From Gammaproteobacteria bacterium (GTDB lineage: Bacteria > Pseudomonadota > Gammaproteobacteria > Xanthomonadales > Wenzhouxiangellaceae), in the NCBI GenBank assembly GCA_003565625.1, contig PXBD01000005.1, forward strand, positions 1-64,000: DNA of 64,000 bases, in the 5' to 3' direction. Every line of letters starts with the position of its first letter. Position 1 is the first letter of the stretch. Shown piece after piece: positions 62,813 through 64,000 of this stretch. Under the pieces are notes generated by a model that was given only the letters and a program-made list of their open reading frames with translations, did no database searches and had not been told where the DNA came from. The translations under genes and the position numbers were made by a program.

Positions 62813-62860
62813 GCGACCAGCAGAAGCCGCCGGCGCCGACGACCCGGAAACTGGTGCGAG

Positions 62861-63205
62861 TCAGGCAAGCCCGAACGACGAGCCGCAGCCACAGGTCGTG
62901 GCAGCGTTCGGGTTGCGGATGACGAACCGCGCGCCCTGAAGACTTTCGCTGTAATCGATCTCAGCACCCTCCAGGTACTGGAAGCTGAGCGGGTCCACCA
63001 CCAGGGTCACGTCATCGCGGGTGACCGCGACATCGCCGTCGTCGGTCGCCTCGTCAAACGTGAAACCATACTGAAAACCGGAACAGCCGCCACCGGTGAT
63101 ATACACGCGCAACTTGAGCGCCGGGTTGGCTTCCTCGAGAATGAGTTCCCGCACCTTGGCGGCGGCGGCCTGAGTAAAAACAAGAGGTTGTGCTTCGGAG
63201 GCCAT
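62861..63205 (-). CDS. erpA: Iron-sulfur cluster insertion protein ErpA
   Basis: [31 protein letters not shown]. Confidence 0.96.
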   Translation of the reverse strand: MASEAQPLVFTQAAAAKVRELILEEANPALKLRVYITGGGCSGFQYGFTFDEATDDGDVAVTRDDVTLVVDPLSFQYLEGAEIDYSESLQGARFVIRNPNAATTCGCGSSFGLA

Positions 63206-63265
63206 AGTTGTTGCGATTGCCGTTGGAAATTTCTACAACCACGAATATACCACTGCAAGGTGCGG

Positions 63266-63293
63266 AAAAAAAAGCGGCCTTGCTCTGGCCGCT
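63266..63293 (-). terminator. Rho-independent terminator (minus strand)
   Basis: Minus strand AGCGGCC-AGAGCAA-GGCCGCT followed by T8. Confidence 0.85.
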
Positions 63294-63382
63294 GCAGCGG
63301 TGTTGCCCCAAACCGGATGATCGTGCACTTGTTATATCACCAACTCATGATGTTGTATTTTCATGAATTTTTCGTAATGCGC
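63266..63382 (-). ncRNA. Candidate sRNA or erpA leader/attenuator
   Basis: Promoter TTGACG-N18-TATAAC (63418-63389) followed ~100 nt later by a strong terminator, with no plausible CDS between. Confidence 0.55.
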
Positions 63383-63388
63383 ATGGCT

Positions 63389-63418
63389 GTTATACCGTGC
63401 CGGCACAAGGTACGTCAA
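63389..63418 (-). promoter_or_regulatory. Predicted sigma70-type promoter
   Basis: TTGACG, 18-nt spacer, TATAAC on the minus strand. Confidence 0.6.
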
Positions 63419-63477
63419 GTTGTAATCCGCCCCCCCTTGCCCGACAATGCCTGCTGTTGCGATTCTGGAGAGTTCCG

Positions 63478-63897
63478 ATGTTGTGGCTGGAAGCTTCCCA
63501 CATCATTTTCGTGGTGACCTGGTTTGCCGGTCTGTTCTACCTGCCGCGCCTGTTTGTCTACGCTGCCGAGAATCCACAGGGCGAGACTTTTGAGCTACTG
63601 CGCATCATGCAGCGCCGTCTGCTGATGATCACCCACATCGGTGGCGGGCTGGCGGTGCTTCTCGGACTGGGCCTGCTGATTGCCGAACCATGGCACCTCA
63701 GCACGGGTGGGTGGATGCACGCAAAGCTGGTTCTGGTGGCGGGCCTGATCGGATATCACCTGTGGTGCTGGCGGCTGGTCGGTGTGTTCGCCCGCGGCGC
63801 CAATCGCAACACCTCGCGCTGGTACCGCTGGTTCAACGAAATTCCGGCGTTGTTCCTGGTACTGATCGTCGTGCTGGTGGTGGTCAAACCGTTCTGA
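63478..63897 (+). CDS. hemJ: HemJ-type protoporphyrinogen oxidase
   Basis: WLEASHIIFVVTWFAGLFYLPRLFVYAAE, ARGANRNTSRWYRWFNEIPALFLVLIV. Confidence 0.92.
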   Translation: MLWLEASHIIFVVTWFAGLFYLPRLFVYAAENPQGETFELLRIMQRRLLMITHIGGGLAVLLGLGLLIAEPWHLSTGGWMHAKLVLVAGLIGYHLWCWRLVGVFARGANRNTSRWYRWFNEIPALFLVLIVVLVVVKPF

Positions 63898-63905
63898 GCC
63901 CGGAG

Positions 63906-64000
63906 TCATACAAGCTTGCGTTGCAGAAGATCGCGCGCCATGTACAGGGCGGCAATGCTGCGACCCTCGCTACAGTCTTCGCGCTGAATCAAGGTTACCA
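63906..64000 (-). CDS. C-terminal end of a CDS truncated by the right edge
   Basis: Minus-strand frame ...VTLIQREDCSEGRSIAALYMARDLLQRKLV* open to the edge. Confidence 0.4.
   Translation of the reverse strand, partial: VTLIQREDCSEGRSIAALYMARDLLQRKLV

Overview
64 kb chromosomal window from a GC-rich gammaproteobacterium; the gene content resembles Wenzhouxiangella/Xanthomonadales/Chromatiales, but this taxonomic guess is inference. The left ~2.8 kb is accessory and decayed. It holds (i) a CDS running off the left edge that the ORF track misses, (ii) a 3' tRNA-Val fragment that looks like an attachment site, (iii) a 5'-truncated tyrosine integrase abutting that fragment, and (iv) a type IV AbiE toxin-antitoxin pair with intact antitoxin and C-terminally truncated toxin. 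The rest is mostly ordinary chromosome: thiolase, tspO, xthA, prlC, dgkA, proBA, modEABC with a clear ModE-type operator, folK/pcnB, fdxA, bamC/bcp, phoH, tldD/pmbA, the leuS-lptE-holA-nadD-rsfS-rlmH-maf-rng-yhdP block, pgi, an ABC/FtsX/AttH cluster, erpA and hemJ. Noncanonical items include a Ser/Thr kinase pseudogene with three lesions that removed the catalytic core, a B-repeat protein with no visible secretion signal, a glutaredoxin/A-type-like/rhodanese fusion, a bacterial SET-domain protein, an orphan ParA, and two promoter-terminator units upstream of pgi and erpA that look like unannotated small RNAs or attenuators. I found no complete tRNA, rRNA, CRISPR array or transposase. No complete novel system is demonstrable inside the window. 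The best leads are the left-edge element, which needs flanking sequence, and the two putative sRNA/attenuator loci.
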